From: Methanosphaera sp. BMS
GTDB taxonomy: Archaea; Methanobacteriota; Methanobacteria; Methanobacteriales; Methanobacteriaceae
Reading direction: 5' to 3'
Assembly: GCF_003268005.1 (NCBI RefSeq)
Contig: NZ_CP014213.1
Span: 62,001 to 126,000, forward strand
DNA: 64,000 nucleotides
Part shown: positions 55,177 through 64,000 of the stretch, in pieces
Position numbering within the stretch: the first letter of the stretch is position 1
Layout: each line of letters starts with the position of its first letter
Notes under the pieces: generated by a model
Databases searched by the model: none
Told to the model about the DNA's origin: nothing
What the model saw: only the letters and a program-made list of their open reading frames with translations
Made by a program: the position numbers and the translations under genes

Positions 55177-56819
55177 GGCATTAGTACATTGCGGTCACTT
55201 TTTGTAATGTTTTGTTTTTCATGTATGTGATTAGTTTTGAGATTATTCCTTCTTCTGTTTTGTATTTTCTTTTTTCTGATTTTTGTAGTGATAAGTTATA
55301 GGTTAATTCTGCGTTGTTGTTGGTTCTGGGTACTCCGTTTAGTCTTAAGTGTGTTGTTAGTTGATAGAAGTTTTTTTCTGTTCTTTCGAGCATTTTTTTA
55401 TTGATTTTGGGTAAGCCTATGGTTGATTGTATTTCTTTTAGTTCATTTAATTGTTCTTTGGCATCTTCTAAGCTTAGTTGTCTTACTATTTCATTTATTT
55501 GTGATGTGTAGTTGAATATTGTCATTTTATCTAGTGTTGATTTACTTAGTGATTTACATTCGTTTTTTGCATCGTTTTTGTTGTTATATATTGCGTGAAA
55601 TATGCATAATTGGTGTTCTACATTGAATTCTTTTGCTATTTTTTTATACATGGCTCGTCCATCTGTTATTAAGACATGAAATGCTCTATCTTTTGTTGCT
55701 TTTTTTATAAAATTAGATACTTCTTCTTTTGTTATTTTCCATTTATGAATAGTATTTCTTTTTATTATCTGTTCAGCAATGGGTATTTTGAGTTTAGTAT
55801 CAGATAATGTTAATCGTAGCCCATCTTTCTTGTTTTCGGATAAATATTGTTCATCATAATTATATATGCCTGAACCTATTTCTTTTAGGTTTAAAATTAG
55901 ATTTTCATCGGAATTATAAGTTATTCCATCGTAATCGTTGGATCTACTTATTTTGGATGCTGTTCTTGTCCAGTCGAAGAGAGTTTTAAGATTAATTTCT
56001 CTATTGAAAGAAGTTTTAAGTACGTCTTGTAATTGTGAGGGTGTATAATGAGAATAATATGTTATTTCATCTATTTTGTTAAAAAAAGACTTTGCATAAC
56101 GTTTATATTTATCATAAACATTTGTTAATTCGGTTTGGAAGTGTTTTTTACATCGTTTACATTTATATTTTCTTAAATAAACAGTAATATTCTTATCATC
56201 TTGAACATCATAATACTTGACTTCATTAATAAAATTATGTATGTAATTAACTTCTATTTTTTCATTAAAATCATTTAAAGTGTTTAATACTGTCGAAACG
56301 TTTATACTTTCTATTGTTTGCTTAATTATTTCTTTTTCTTTATTTTTATCGTAAGGATTTAATTTTTCATTACCATTTATTCTTATTTTTCTAGGCCTAA
56401 ATCCTTTTTTAATGATACTTCCTCTCATATTTTCTTTAATACAATGAGGACAAACAGGATTAACATATTCAAAATGATTATCATCCAAATTACTTAATTT
56501 TTCATTCATATCTTTTATTAAAGACTGATTTAAAGCTCTTTTAACAACATTTTCTTTTGCATTATCTGAACCAAAATCGAAAAGATTAAGTTGAATGGAA
56601 GACAAATTACTACTTAAGGAATCAGATATTTCGTTGTACATAATAATATCTATTCCTTTTTTACTATAAATAATTATTTATTTTTCATATCCTCTATGGG
56701 GTACTACCATTTTTTTATATAAAATTTCAACCTTCATTAAAATAGTATAAATAATTTAATACCCTCAGCATAGTTTTTAAAAAATGTATTTTTTTCAGGT
56801 GACCGATTTGTACTAATGT
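55177..56819 (-). mobile_element. DDE insertion sequence in the leader of cassette 1
   Basis: Inverted repeats (left GGCATTAGTACATTGCGGTC; right inverse ACATTAGTACAAATCGGTC) enclose one transposase gene. A 9-bp direct repeat CCTTTTTAA flanks both ends (55168-55176 and 56820-56828). The homologous leader of cassette 2 has a single CCTTTTTAA with no insert, which is the empty site. Confidence 0.85.
55181..56641 (-). CDS. DDE transposase with zinc-finger motifs (family uncertain)
   Basis: The 486-residue protein has two CxxC pairs in the N-terminal half (CPHCIKENM and CKRCKKHF), then a DDE core: YNYDEQYLS (Asp), LITDGRAMYKKI (Asp) followed by QLCIFHAIYN, and TNNNAELTYN (Glu). The layout recalls MULE-like/ISL3-like transposases, but I cannot name the IS family. 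The stop codon lies inside the terminal repeat. It is related to the protein at 57105 and to the remnant at 21063. Confidence 0.8.
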   Translation of the reverse strand: MYNEISDSLSSNLSSIQLNLFDFGSDNAKENVVKRALNQSLIKDMNEKLSNLDDNHFEYVNPVCPHCIKENMRGSIIKKGFRPRKIRINGNEKLNPYDKNKEKEIIKQTIESINVSTVLNTLNDFNEKIEVNYIHNFINEVKYYDVQDDKNITVYLRKYKCKRCKKHFQTELTNVYDKYKRYAKSFFNKIDEITYYSHYTPSQLQDVLKTSFNREINLKTLFDWTRTASKISRSNDYDGITYNSDENLILNLKEIGSGIYNYDEQYLSENKKDGLRLTLSDTKLKIPIAEQIIKRNTIHKWKITKEEVSNFIKKATKDRAFHVLITDGRAMYKKIAKEFNVEHQLCIFHAIYNNKNDAKNECKSLSKSTLDKMTIFNYTSQINEIVRQLSLEDAKEQLNELKEIQSTIGLPKINKKMLERTEKNFYQLTTHLRLNGVPRTNNNAELTYNLSLQKSEKRKYKTEEGIISKLITYMKNKTLQKVTAMY

Positions 56820-57079
56820 CCTTTTTAATAAGAAACGGGGTTATTTTAATAATTGTGGTGGAGGGGTTTTGAGTAATATTTTTTCTTAGTTTTGTTAGAA
56901 AGGATTATAAATAAAGTAAGATGTTGTTCGAAAAAGAAAATTTTCACAAATGATGAACTTAAAAAAGCAGTATTGCCAAAAGCCTTAAAGGAAAGCTTTT
57001 GAAAGATTAAATCCTTCTGATTATGAACTATTTGCCATAGTTTTTATGGTTAATTCGCTATACCCTGATATAACGAGGT
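56820..57079 (+). pseudogene. Leader remainder and degenerate gene fragment
   Basis: The first ~60 bp continue the cassette leader. From about 56921 a decayed frame can be followed: TNDELKKAVLPKALKESF, then after a one-base shift ERLNPSDYELFAIVFMVNSL, ending at the left edge of the next IS (57080). It looks like part of a real gene that was frameshifted and cut by the insertion. I do not recognise the family. Confidence 0.4.
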
Positions 57080-58860
57080 AGTGTCCAAAATACAGTCTGA
57101 CTTCCTATAAATTTAATATTTTTTCAGTGGGTTGTATTACAAAGACAGGTAAGATAAAATCTGTTTTTCCCAAGCATACTCTATAATTCCATCTGAATCT
57201 ATTAGCCCTCATTTTTCTATCAACCCCTTTATCGGTCCTATAATGTTTCTTTAACTTATTACCACATGTAACATTGAAAAATAATTCGACTAAATTATTT
57301 GTACTAGGTATATCATCATTTCCAATGTGTTTAGTTAGTTTATCAAATTTTTTATCTATTTTGTCAAGGGCATCCACTATAGAATCAGGTAATTTACTTT
57401 TATCTTCTTTTAGTCTGTTTAATCTATTCTTGGCTGTTTTAAGAGTTTTTGATTTGAATATTAAGGATATCTTATCCATATATTTATTTAGTTCTTTATC
57501 TTCCTTATTTAACGTTCGGATTTCTTGATTTAATGTAGATATCTGTCTGTTTTTGGATTGTATTTTTTCATACAATTTACGTTGTTTAGTATCGTTTTTT
57601 TGAAATCTACCTCGTTTAGGAATGTATTGATTATTCAATTCTGTTAAATTTTCTTCAATAGTCTTAATCTTCTTTGATTTATTTTTTCTTTTTGTATTGT
57701 TTCTATTTATTATCTTATATGGTTTATCTCGCACATTATGGATGGCATGAAAAGTGCATAATGCTTGTTCTATTTCAAATTCTTTACAAATTGATGGATA
57801 CATTGTATGACCATCAGTAATCATGCATTCTTTTGGTAAATTTGATAAAATCGTATTCCAGTAATTTAAAATAGTATCAGAATCAAATTTATCTTGATTA
57901 AGGATCATGGCAGGATATGCATATTTTGTGTTAGCATCAAGCAATTGTAATTTTGCTTTTTTATTTTTGGATACTTTCATAAACTGTTCATCATAATTAT
58001 AGTTTCCAGATGCTTCTATTTCTTGTCTTTCAACTTCTGCATCAATTTCTTTTTCAACGGCAGTTAATATTTCATCACTAGTTTGATCTTGATGATTATA
58101 CATGGTAGACTTAGGTATTCTTATTCCAAGAATAGCTTGAAAAATTTCACTCATTTTACGATAGGCTATCTTTTCAATAAATTGAAGTCTAGAACCCAAT
58201 TGTTTCATATTATTAGTATAATTAGAACCATTATCAATAAATTTATCTAATTTAGCCCTGTGTTTCTTACCGCATTTTTTATCAGGACACCTATAAACAA
58301 TCCTATAAACATTATCTAATTTATTGGGATAAAATTCTTCAACAGTACTTTCAACCAATTCCAATCCACAATCAGGACAAATAGGATTTGATTTAAAATA
58401 CAAAACACCATCAATATCGGAGTTAAAGAATCCTAAAAACGGTATAACATCAGGTGAAACAGTATCTGGTAACATGACCAATAATTTTTCTTCTTCACCG
58501 AAAAATTTAACTACTTCAAAATTAATACATATATCTGTAGGGGTTATTTTCGTTAACATAATATTATATAACTCCCTACACATATATAAACTTATTTTAT
58601 AACTCTAAACTCATTATAACAAATTCATTAAACTGATATAAATTAACGACGACATATATATCAACCATATATTAAAATACTGATAAAAATAAGTCTGTTA
58701 ATTAAATAACATTTAACTTATAATTTAATTGAAGATTAAATAATTGTATGATATTATATCGTACTTTAACATTTATTTAATCAATGAAAAAATAAAACAA
58801 TTTATTAAATAATGTTATAAGGTTAACAGACATCAAAACTCAGACTGTATTTTGGACACT
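57080..58860 (-). mobile_element. DDE insertion sequence with perfect 21-bp ends
   Basis: AGTGTCCAAAATACAG... (57080-57100) and its exact inverse (58840-58860) form perfect 21-bp terminal repeats around one intact transposase gene. The length is 1781 bp. No target duplication is evident. Intact ends and frame suggest a recent insertion. Confidence 0.85.
57105..58583 (-). CDS. DDE transposase with zinc-finger motifs (family uncertain)
   Basis: The 492-residue protein shares the plan of the 486-residue transposase: CPDCG and CPDKKCGKKH near the N-terminus, YNYDEQFMKV (Asp), CMITDGHTMYPSI (Asp) followed by ALCTFHAIHN, a long Lys-rich coiled insertion, and TNNLVELFFNVT (Glu). A GGGAG site lies inside the formal N-terminus, so ATG 58559 may be the true start. 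The frame is intact. Confidence 0.8.
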   Translation of the reverse strand: MCRELYNIMLTKITPTDICINFEVVKFFGEEEKLLVMLPDTVSPDVIPFLGFFNSDIDGVLYFKSNPICPDCGLELVESTVEEFYPNKLDNVYRIVYRCPDKKCGKKHRAKLDKFIDNGSNYTNNMKQLGSRLQFIEKIAYRKMSEIFQAILGIRIPKSTMYNHQDQTSDEILTAVEKEIDAEVERQEIEASGNYNYDEQFMKVSKNKKAKLQLLDANTKYAYPAMILNQDKFDSDTILNYWNTILSNLPKECMITDGHTMYPSICKEFEIEQALCTFHAIHNVRDKPYKIINRNNTKRKNKSKKIKTIEENLTELNNQYIPKRGRFQKNDTKQRKLYEKIQSKNRQISTLNQEIRTLNKEDKELNKYMDKISLIFKSKTLKTAKNRLNRLKEDKSKLPDSIVDALDKIDKKFDKLTKHIGNDDIPSTNNLVELFFNVTCGNKLKKHYRTDKGVDRKMRANRFRWNYRVCLGKTDFILPVFVIQPTEKILNL

Positions 58861-58884
58861 GCCCAAAATTTATATAATGGGCCT

Positions 58885-59085
58885 ATGGAAACATTAATTA
58901 ATATCAATAAACATTATTATTTTGTTAGTAAGACACCTTTAGGCAATTTTTTTAAAAATAAAAATAATTATGTCGTAGGAAAAAAATATAATTATTTATT
59001 TGAATTCAGATATAAATTAGAGCCATACCCTTTTATCAAAGCTGAACCCATAAATGAAGAAAAATTCTTAGATTTAATTTATTAA
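58885..59085 (+). CDS. Hypothetical protein or fragment next to an IS
   Basis: The frame runs from inside the right end of the IS. The first internal ATG (58885) gives 66 residues, METLININKHYYFVSKTPLG to EEKFLDLIY. The sequence is protein-like (an SH3-sized, beta-rich segment), but there is no clear ribosome-binding site. It may be the 3' part of a gene cut by the IS; whether it belongs to the fragment at 56921-57079 cannot be told. Confidence 0.4.
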   Translation: METLININKHYYFVSKTPLGNFFKNKNNYVVGKKYNYLFEFRYKLEPYPFIKAEPINEEKFLDLIY

Positions 59086-59704
59086 TGGTTTTTTTATGGC
59101 TGTGTGGTAAATAGATAAGAATTGATTTTTTTTATTGATTTTTAGAATTAGATGATTATGCCTCTAATATAATTATCAATATATATTTTGCATTTGCAGA
59201 TGAACGTTCTGTCAGAATTAATTATGAACTCCTTTAACTTCTTTTTTCCTCTTCATAGTTGTTGATAATAATTGCTTTGTTGATTGTAAAATTTATATCT
59301 TTTTATTTTATGTATTAATTTCAGGTAAATTTATCATAATTTGGTAAAATTATGGGATTATAATTGGTAAAATGTTGGGAATGAAATTGGTAAAATGTTG
59401 GGAATGAAATTGGTAAAATTATGGGATTATAATTGGTAAAATGTTGGCATTGGATTTGGTATACTGTTAATATTCATTTTTTTCTTCTTCGCTATACCTG
59501 ACTATAACGAAGAAAAATATTATTATTATTTTTTGAATATATTAAAATCATAGATAAAAGAGGAATCGTTTACACATCCTATTAATATTTATCTGAATCA
59601 CCTAAATTCCAATTAGTATCGTTAATTTATATAACTATTATTATGATGTTACAACGTTAGTAATCAGGTTAACTGTTAATCTAAGTATCATCAATAATTA
59701 ATTT
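59086..59704. other. Intergenic region containing a 23-bp tandem repeat
   Basis: No gene is seen. The central part holds the tandem repeat listed separately; the rest is A+T-rich spacer downstream of cassette 2. Confidence 0.5.
59339..59468. repeat. 23-bp tandem repeat, five units plus a partial
   Basis: Five head-to-tail units of exactly 23 bp start at 59339, 59362, 59385, 59408 and 59431, all opening AATTGGTAAAAT. They come in two versions: one continues TATGGGATTAT, the other GTTGGGAATGA, in the order A-B-B-A-B'. A decayed sixth unit (ATTTGGTATACTG) follows. Units contain in-frame stops and are not coding. There are no spacers, so it is not a CRISPR array. Confidence 0.9.
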
Positions 59705-60490
59705 TTAAAATGTCAAGTGTCTAATTCCACTAGCCATTAAAAAAGCCATTGCAGATAATGTAAACATTACTAGTATGTATTGTATATAAATTTTCAAATC
59801 CATTTTTCTTTTATCTAATAAGTTAAGATTAAAATATTTGTCTATCTTATCAATAAAAATATGATAATTTAACCGGAATAGTATATAAATTAACAGTTTA
59901 ACCGCATAGATATTATCTGTAGCAAAAACAGGCAGTAATATGAATGAAGATTCTATTAAAAATAACCTATTGAAGAAAATCATGTAAGTTATATAACTAT
60001 GTTTATATGGATATTTGCTATTCATCAAATCAATGGTCTTATCAAACTTGTAACGTAGATAAATCATGATTGAATTATAAATCCATAATAATAATGTTGT
60101 AACAACAACCAAAAACATGACATTATTATGAAAAATAACAAGAACCGGCCATGTCAATAACAATAAATATAATGGAATCACGATTCCTTGTTCTATTAAA
60201 CGACCTTTTTCATTTAATATTGTAATATTACCCATTTTATCCACATGATAAAAGCGGTTTAACATCTTAACCCCGTTGTTTTTTATAATTATCAATTTAT
60301 TCTTTTTATCATTTTCAGATAAATTATTTGCACATTCCTTTAAATAATCTAAGGATACGATAAAATAACATTTATTATTTCTATTGAATATACTCAGTTT
60401 ATAAATTTTATCATAAATCAAAACAGATAAGATAAAAATTATAATCAAATTCCCAAAAATTATAAAGCCATAGTTCAATTTTAATCCCAT
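59705..60490 (-). CDS. Multi-pass membrane protein, partner of cassette 2
   Basis: The 261-residue protein has one N-terminal helix, a charged loop of about 65 residues, then about five more hydrophobic helices. It overlaps the large gene by exactly 10 bp (ATGGGATTAA), the same arrangement as in cassette 1. It shares only a general topology and a YPYKHSY-type motif with the 216-residue partner there. Translational coupling is likely. No family is recognised. Confidence 0.7.
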   Translation of the reverse strand: MGLKLNYGFIIFGNLIIIFILSVLIYDKIYKLSIFNRNNKCYFIVSLDYLKECANNLSENDKKNKLIIIKNNGVKMLNRFYHVDKMGNITILNEKGRLIEQGIVIPLYLLLLTWPVLVIFHNNVMFLVVVTTLLLWIYNSIMIYLRYKFDKTIDLMNSKYPYKHSYITYMIFFNRLFLIESSFILLPVFATDNIYAVKLLIYILFRLNYHIFIDKIDKYFNLNLLDKRKMDLKIYIQYILVMFTLSAMAFLMASGIRHLTF

Positions 60491-63400
60491 CCCATAAAGT
60501 CACTTACTTGTTCATAAATCGGCTTTTCAATCAATTTATCTCTAACATAGTTAATGCATTCTTCAGAAGCAATTTTCATACCCATTAAAAAATTATTTAT
60601 CTCATAGGAAGTTTCAATTACCAATGAAGATGTAACGTACTCTTTTGTCATTAATTTAAATCCTTCTTCCATAGCTTTATAAGTTATTTTAGAAATGCCC
60701 ATACCAATACCCAACATAGCTGTATCAATGCCTAAACCTATCCAATCACTTTCGTTAGCTAAACCAGAAAAAATACCATGAGAATCCACAATCAACAAAT
60801 AACCACCCACTATAAGAGCACCTGCCACAAAAGCAGGAGCACATGATATCGTTATTACTCCTGTTGCGATTCCAACTCCAACTGTAATTACTACTGAACC
60901 TGCAAAAGATTCAACATCTGCCCATCCACTATCTGTTGTAAAACCAAAAAAAGAACATGCTTTATTGCTAGTATTCTCAAAACAATTTTCTTCAAAACAT
61001 TCCATTGTTGATGATTTCTTAATATTTTTCAAATTTTCTGTTTCATTTTCCTCTATTAATGGTTCTGATATTGCCCCGTTATATTTAAATCCATTTAGAA
61101 TTATTATACACTCTACGATTCCAGTATCATCATGTTTTAGTAAGTATATATCATGCATATTATTTGCATATATTTTTAGTGTGTCTGTCTGATTGTTAAA
61201 TGTAGCTATTATTTTGGTGCTTTTATTTAAATCCATTATTATGGATTGTGCTGATTTACCTAGATTTTCTTTTATTAAATTTAATGATATTCTTGCTATT
61301 TCAGGTAATCTTGTCGTTGATTGTAAATTAAATAAATATTTATTTGTAGCATTTCCTGTCATTACAAGTCCCATTTTTAAATCATTATATTGTATGTAAT
61401 TAACTCTGTCATAGTTTATTCCAACAATGATTAATGTTTCATCACTTCTAATGGCTGTTAGATTATATGCGTATGTCAGATAATTTGCATATTGATCAGC
61501 TTGCCATAATGTCATTACAGCCGTTAATATTGTTCTGTCTTGGGGATATGTTCTAATTAGATTACTTGGTATGTTTCCATATGTACGATATGTGCTTAGA
61601 TAGGTTAATGTTTGGTTTGTGTATTCATTTGTTATTATATTATTAGTTAATAAGTATGTTTGTAAAACATCATAATCTCCACAGTTATATGTGAACTTTG
61701 ATTTATATGTTATTGTTTCTTTTTTTGTGAATGTATTGGATAATGTTTTGAATATCGTGGTTATATTTTCGTTATTATTATTTTTCTTCTCCCAGTAAAT
61801 ATCAAATAGTCTTGTATAATTTGAATAAAGATATACCCGTTCAGTTTTTTCAAATAGAGCATTTGCTGTAAATATAGCATTAACTGTATTTATATCACCA
61901 TACATTTTGTCTTGGAATATTATTTCTAAGTTATTGCCTTTATGTATCCAAACACCAGCCATATGGGGATTATAATTGCTTTCATAACTTATTTGATAAT
62001 TGTTAAAATTTATGAAGATGTAATTATCCAATGCAATATCATCCATATAAATTGATTCGGAATTCCAATTTCTTATTAAAAAAATCCTATTATACTGACT
62101 GACTTTACTTAACTTAATTGTATAATTATAATTCATAATAGTTTTAGACCCATTTTCTGGATTGTACTCGATTGTCTTGGAGTATTTGTCATTATATTGT
62201 GTGTATATTTCTATTTTAGTATTGGTATCTGTTGTGTAGCTTCCGTAGTTGTTTAGTGTTTCTGTTGGTGCTTGTGTCTGGTTGTATTTTGTTATGTTGA
62301 ATTTTCCCGGCTGATTGGATTGTATGATTATTTTCTGCTGTCCATTGCTCCAGATGTTACTAGCATTCATGATTGTGATTGATGGTCGCTCGTCCGGGTG
62401 CTGTACAGGTGTGAAATTGAATACTTTTGATTCGTAAAGCTGAATATCATCCTTTGTATAGTATTTTAGTCGCGTGTTTTTATTTAGATATATTTTATCA
62501 TTGTTTTTAGCAGTTTTTACTGTAGTGCTATTTTTTGGATTTGTACCATCTGTTGTATAGTATACTGTGCAGTTTAGTTTGTTGGTACTGAATTGTATTC
62601 TTTGTTTGTTGTTTTCCAGTGTTGTCAGTGGTCTTATTGCTGTTATTGGTGGTGTAATTACTTTTTTTGGTTGGTATACTACTAAATCGGATGTGAATCC
62701 TTCATTATCCACTAATATTGCTCTTACCTGTGTTTTTATGGATATCATTACCTTGGTGTTGTTAGTCCATGTGTTACTGTTTGTATTTGGTATTGATCCG
62801 TTTCGTGTATAGTAGATTGTACCTGCCTTATTTATTTTTACCGTTATGTTCTGGTAGTTGTCACGTACATCAGTAATGTTTTTAATTGTAACCACAGGTT
62901 TAACCGCATTCATCCTATAACTATAGACGTTGCTGGTTATTGAGCCGTATACTGATATGAATCTAAGATTTGTATTGTTGTTTATTTCTATTGGTGCAGA
63001 ATACTTGGTGCTGCTGGTTGTTGGCGTGCTGCCATCGGTTGTATAGTATATGCTGGTTGTAGGCAATGTGTATGAAATGTATACCTGTTGCTTTTTGTTA
63101 GCGATTGGTGTTTTATATACTATGTATGGTGTTGAACCTTCACTAAGCTTCATGGATAGCACTGCACCATATTCGCCGTTTGCTTTAACGGCAAAGTACT
63201 TTAAAGTCTTACTTGTATCATAAACAAATGCCTTTGTGTATTTTGTGCTACTAGTTGTTGGATTAGCACCATTTAAAGTATAATAAACAGTACAGTTGTT
63301 CACACCACTAAAAGTAGTATTATATGTGGTGGATGTGAGTTTGCTTAGCACTACCTTTACACTTAAAGCCGTGGTGGTGTTACTTACAATAGCCTGTGTA

Positions 63401-63729
63401 TCTCCACTTCCTCTGTTATTAGGACAGTTACGTCTAGTGGAATCTGTGGATTTGTCATCTTCGACTAATTCCTCCTCATCATCATCAATAGTAGTATCGT
63501 TTAATTCTATAATTTCAGAATTTTCAAATCCATCCTCAAAATTATTATCGGGAATAACTTCCACATTATTAATATATTTATCCAGATTCTGTTTTATATT
63601 ATTATCGTAATTTGCAATTGCAGTAGTGCTTATGTTATTATCATTTGATTGGCTGACATCCACTGCACATACTACACTAATACAAGAAAGAATAACAAAT
63701 AAAAACAAGATTATTTTTTTGTAATTAAT
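60481..63729 (-). CDS. Large secreted chitobiase-C-repeat protein, cassette 2
   Basis: The start is placed at ATT 63729 for the same reason as in cassette 1: AGGAGG at 9 nt and a complete signal peptide, with the three differences between the copies in this stretch all silent. The protein of about 1082 residues has five chitobiase-C-like repeats (126-526), then a diverged central domain that still keeps YLYSNYT, CGDYDVLQTYL, RTILTAVMT and NYDRVNYIQYND. The C-terminus (from about 938) has long Gly/Ala/Val-rich hydrophobic segments (VVITVGVGIATGVITI, AGALIVGGYLLIV) and then helices. This end differs from cassette 1. The secretion signal and repeats place it at the cell surface. Confidence 0.8.
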   Translation of the reverse strand: MNYKKIILFLFVILSCISVVCAVDVSQSNDNNISTTAIANYDNNIKQNLDKYINNVEVIPDNNFEDGFENSEIIELNDTTIDDDEEELVEDDKSTDSTRRNCPNNRGSGDTQAIVSNTTTALSVKVVLSKLTSTTYNTTFSGVNNCTVYYTLNGANPTTSSTKYTKAFVYDTSKTLKYFAVKANGEYGAVLSMKLSEGSTPYIVYKTPIANKKQQVYISYTLPTTSIYYTTDGSTPTTSSTKYSAPIEINNNTNLRFISVYGSITSNVYSYRMNAVKPVVTIKNITDVRDNYQNITVKINKAGTIYYTRNGSIPNTNSNTWTNNTKVMISIKTQVRAILVDNEGFTSDLVVYQPKKVITPPITAIRPLTTLENNKQRIQFSTNKLNCTVYYTTDGTNPKNSTTVKTAKNNDKIYLNKNTRLKYYTKDDIQLYESKVFNFTPVQHPDERPSITIMNASNIWSNGQQKIIIQSNQPGKFNITKYNQTQAPTETLNNYGSYTTDTNTKIEIYTQYNDKYSKTIEYNPENGSKTIMNYNYTIKLSKVSQYNRIFLIRNWNSESIYMDDIALDNYIFINFNNYQISYESNYNPHMAGVWIHKGNNLEIIFQDKMYGDINTVNAIFTANALFEKTERVYLYSNYTRLFDIYWEKKNNNNENITTIFKTLSNTFTKKETITYKSKFTYNCGDYDVLQTYLLTNNIITNEYTNQTLTYLSTYRTYGNIPSNLIRTYPQDRTILTAVMTLWQADQYANYLTYAYNLTAIRSDETLIIVGINYDRVNYIQYNDLKMGLVMTGNATNKYLFNLQSTTRLPEIARISLNLIKENLGKSAQSIIMDLNKSTKIIATFNNQTDTLKIYANNMHDIYLLKHDDTGIVECIIILNGFKYNGAISEPLIEENETENLKNIKKSSTMECFEENCFENTSNKACSFFGFTTDSGWADVESFAGSVVITVGVGIATGVITISCAPAFVAGALIVGGYLLIVDSHGIFSGLANESDWIGLGIDTAMLGIGMGISKITYKAMEEGFKLMTKEYVTSSLVIETSYEINNFLMGMKIASEECINYVRDKLIEKPIYEQVSDFMGWD

Positions 63730-63898
63730 AAATATTAGCCTCCTATTTTTTTTCTTTTATCGATTAATAAATAGTTAATCAAGTTATTTTGCTGTTAATT
63801 ACATAACTCAACTTAAAATTCGTTATATCAAAAATGATTAACAACATTAAACATTTTGTCTTAACTTATTAATAAAGATTACCTTTTTAATAAAAAAT
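62134..63898 (-). repeat. Duplicated 5' half of the cassette, copy 2
   Basis: Counterpart of 53422-55176 without the IS. It includes the leader with AGGAGG, the uninterrupted CCTTTTTAA target (near 63883-63891) and the first ~530 codons. Confidence 0.75.
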
Positions 63899-64000
63899 GA
63901 CACTTTTAAAAAATTGTGGAGGAGGGGGTTTTTAGAGATATATAAGTATACTTAACTGCTAAAACAATTCCAAACATTACTGTGAGTATAATAAGGTAAC
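63730..64000. other. Leader of cassette 2 and window end
   Basis: Holds the AGGAGG site (about 63739-63744) and the long A+T-rich leader also found upstream of cassette 1. A GTGGAGGAGGGGG block at about 63917-63929 recurs as GTGGTGGAGGGG beyond the IS in cassette 1. No gene is seen to the window edge. Confidence 0.5.

Noticed and set aside
59339-59468. CRISPR array
   Set aside because: Repeat units are directly adjacent with no unique spacers and no cas genes nearby.

Overview
The window looks like part of the chromosome of a gut methanogen of the order Methanobacteriales, most likely Methanosphaera or a close Methanobrevibacter relative. The DNA is very A+T-rich, several start codons follow a GGTGAT or GGAGG ribosome-binding site, and TATA-box promoters of archaeal type can be seen. 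Much of the window is spent on very large Asn/Thr-rich secreted 'adhesin-like' proteins made of beta-helix and Ig-like repeats, which is typical of these archaea. The genus is an inference; no rRNA or tRNA gene lies in the window to settle it.

Layout. 1-2305: 3' part of a surface protein on the + strand, with a terminator and an orphan membrane anchor behind it. 2.6-8.4 kb: housekeeping-like genes on the - strand (QueG-like Fe-S protein, a broken small gene, a membrane-anchored protein, a PMCA-like P-type Ca2+ ATPase, an SDR oxidoreductase). 8.5-9.8 kb: an IS4-like transposase with a frameshifted end. 10.5-13 kb: an adhesin-like protein. 13.3-16.7 kb: small accessory genes (wHTH, TfoX C-terminal domain, hypotheticals) and a SAP-domain gene whose 5' end was removed at an IS remnant. 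16.7-18.1 kb: a gene-free A+T-rich stretch with inverted and direct repeats. 18.1-19.6 kb: an XRE / ImmA-type protease / PIN-fold operon. 20-25 kb: zinc-ribbon AstE-like protein, transposase remnant, D-2-hydroxyacid dehydrogenase, and a holin-domain/phosphodiesterase fusion. 25-48.5 kb: four giant adhesin-like genes on the - strand, one of them flanked by an IS1182-type and an IS630-type element. 48.8-51.1 kb: a group II intron with its reverse transcriptase. 51.1-63.7 kb: two paralogous two-gene cassettes, separated by two related DDE insertion sequences and a 23-bp tandem repeat.

How the parts relate. The three tandem genes at 33.3-48.5 kb are built from the same beta-helix plus Ig-like module in 2, 4 and 2 copies, and two of them have nearly identical 5' leaders, so they look like products of duplication and recombination. 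The cassettes at 51-55 and 60-64 kb each encode a secreted protein of about 1080 residues (five chitobiase-C-like repeats, a shared central domain, and a divergent hydrophobic C-terminus). A multi-pass membrane protein follows each, overlapping the large gene by exactly 10 bp. The conserved front, variable back and paired membrane protein are the most unusual feature; a surface toxin/immunity-like role is a hypothesis only. Both large genes appear to start at a non-canonical AUU codon. Mobile elements cluster in the surface-protein half of the window and have broken or separated several genes from their leaders.
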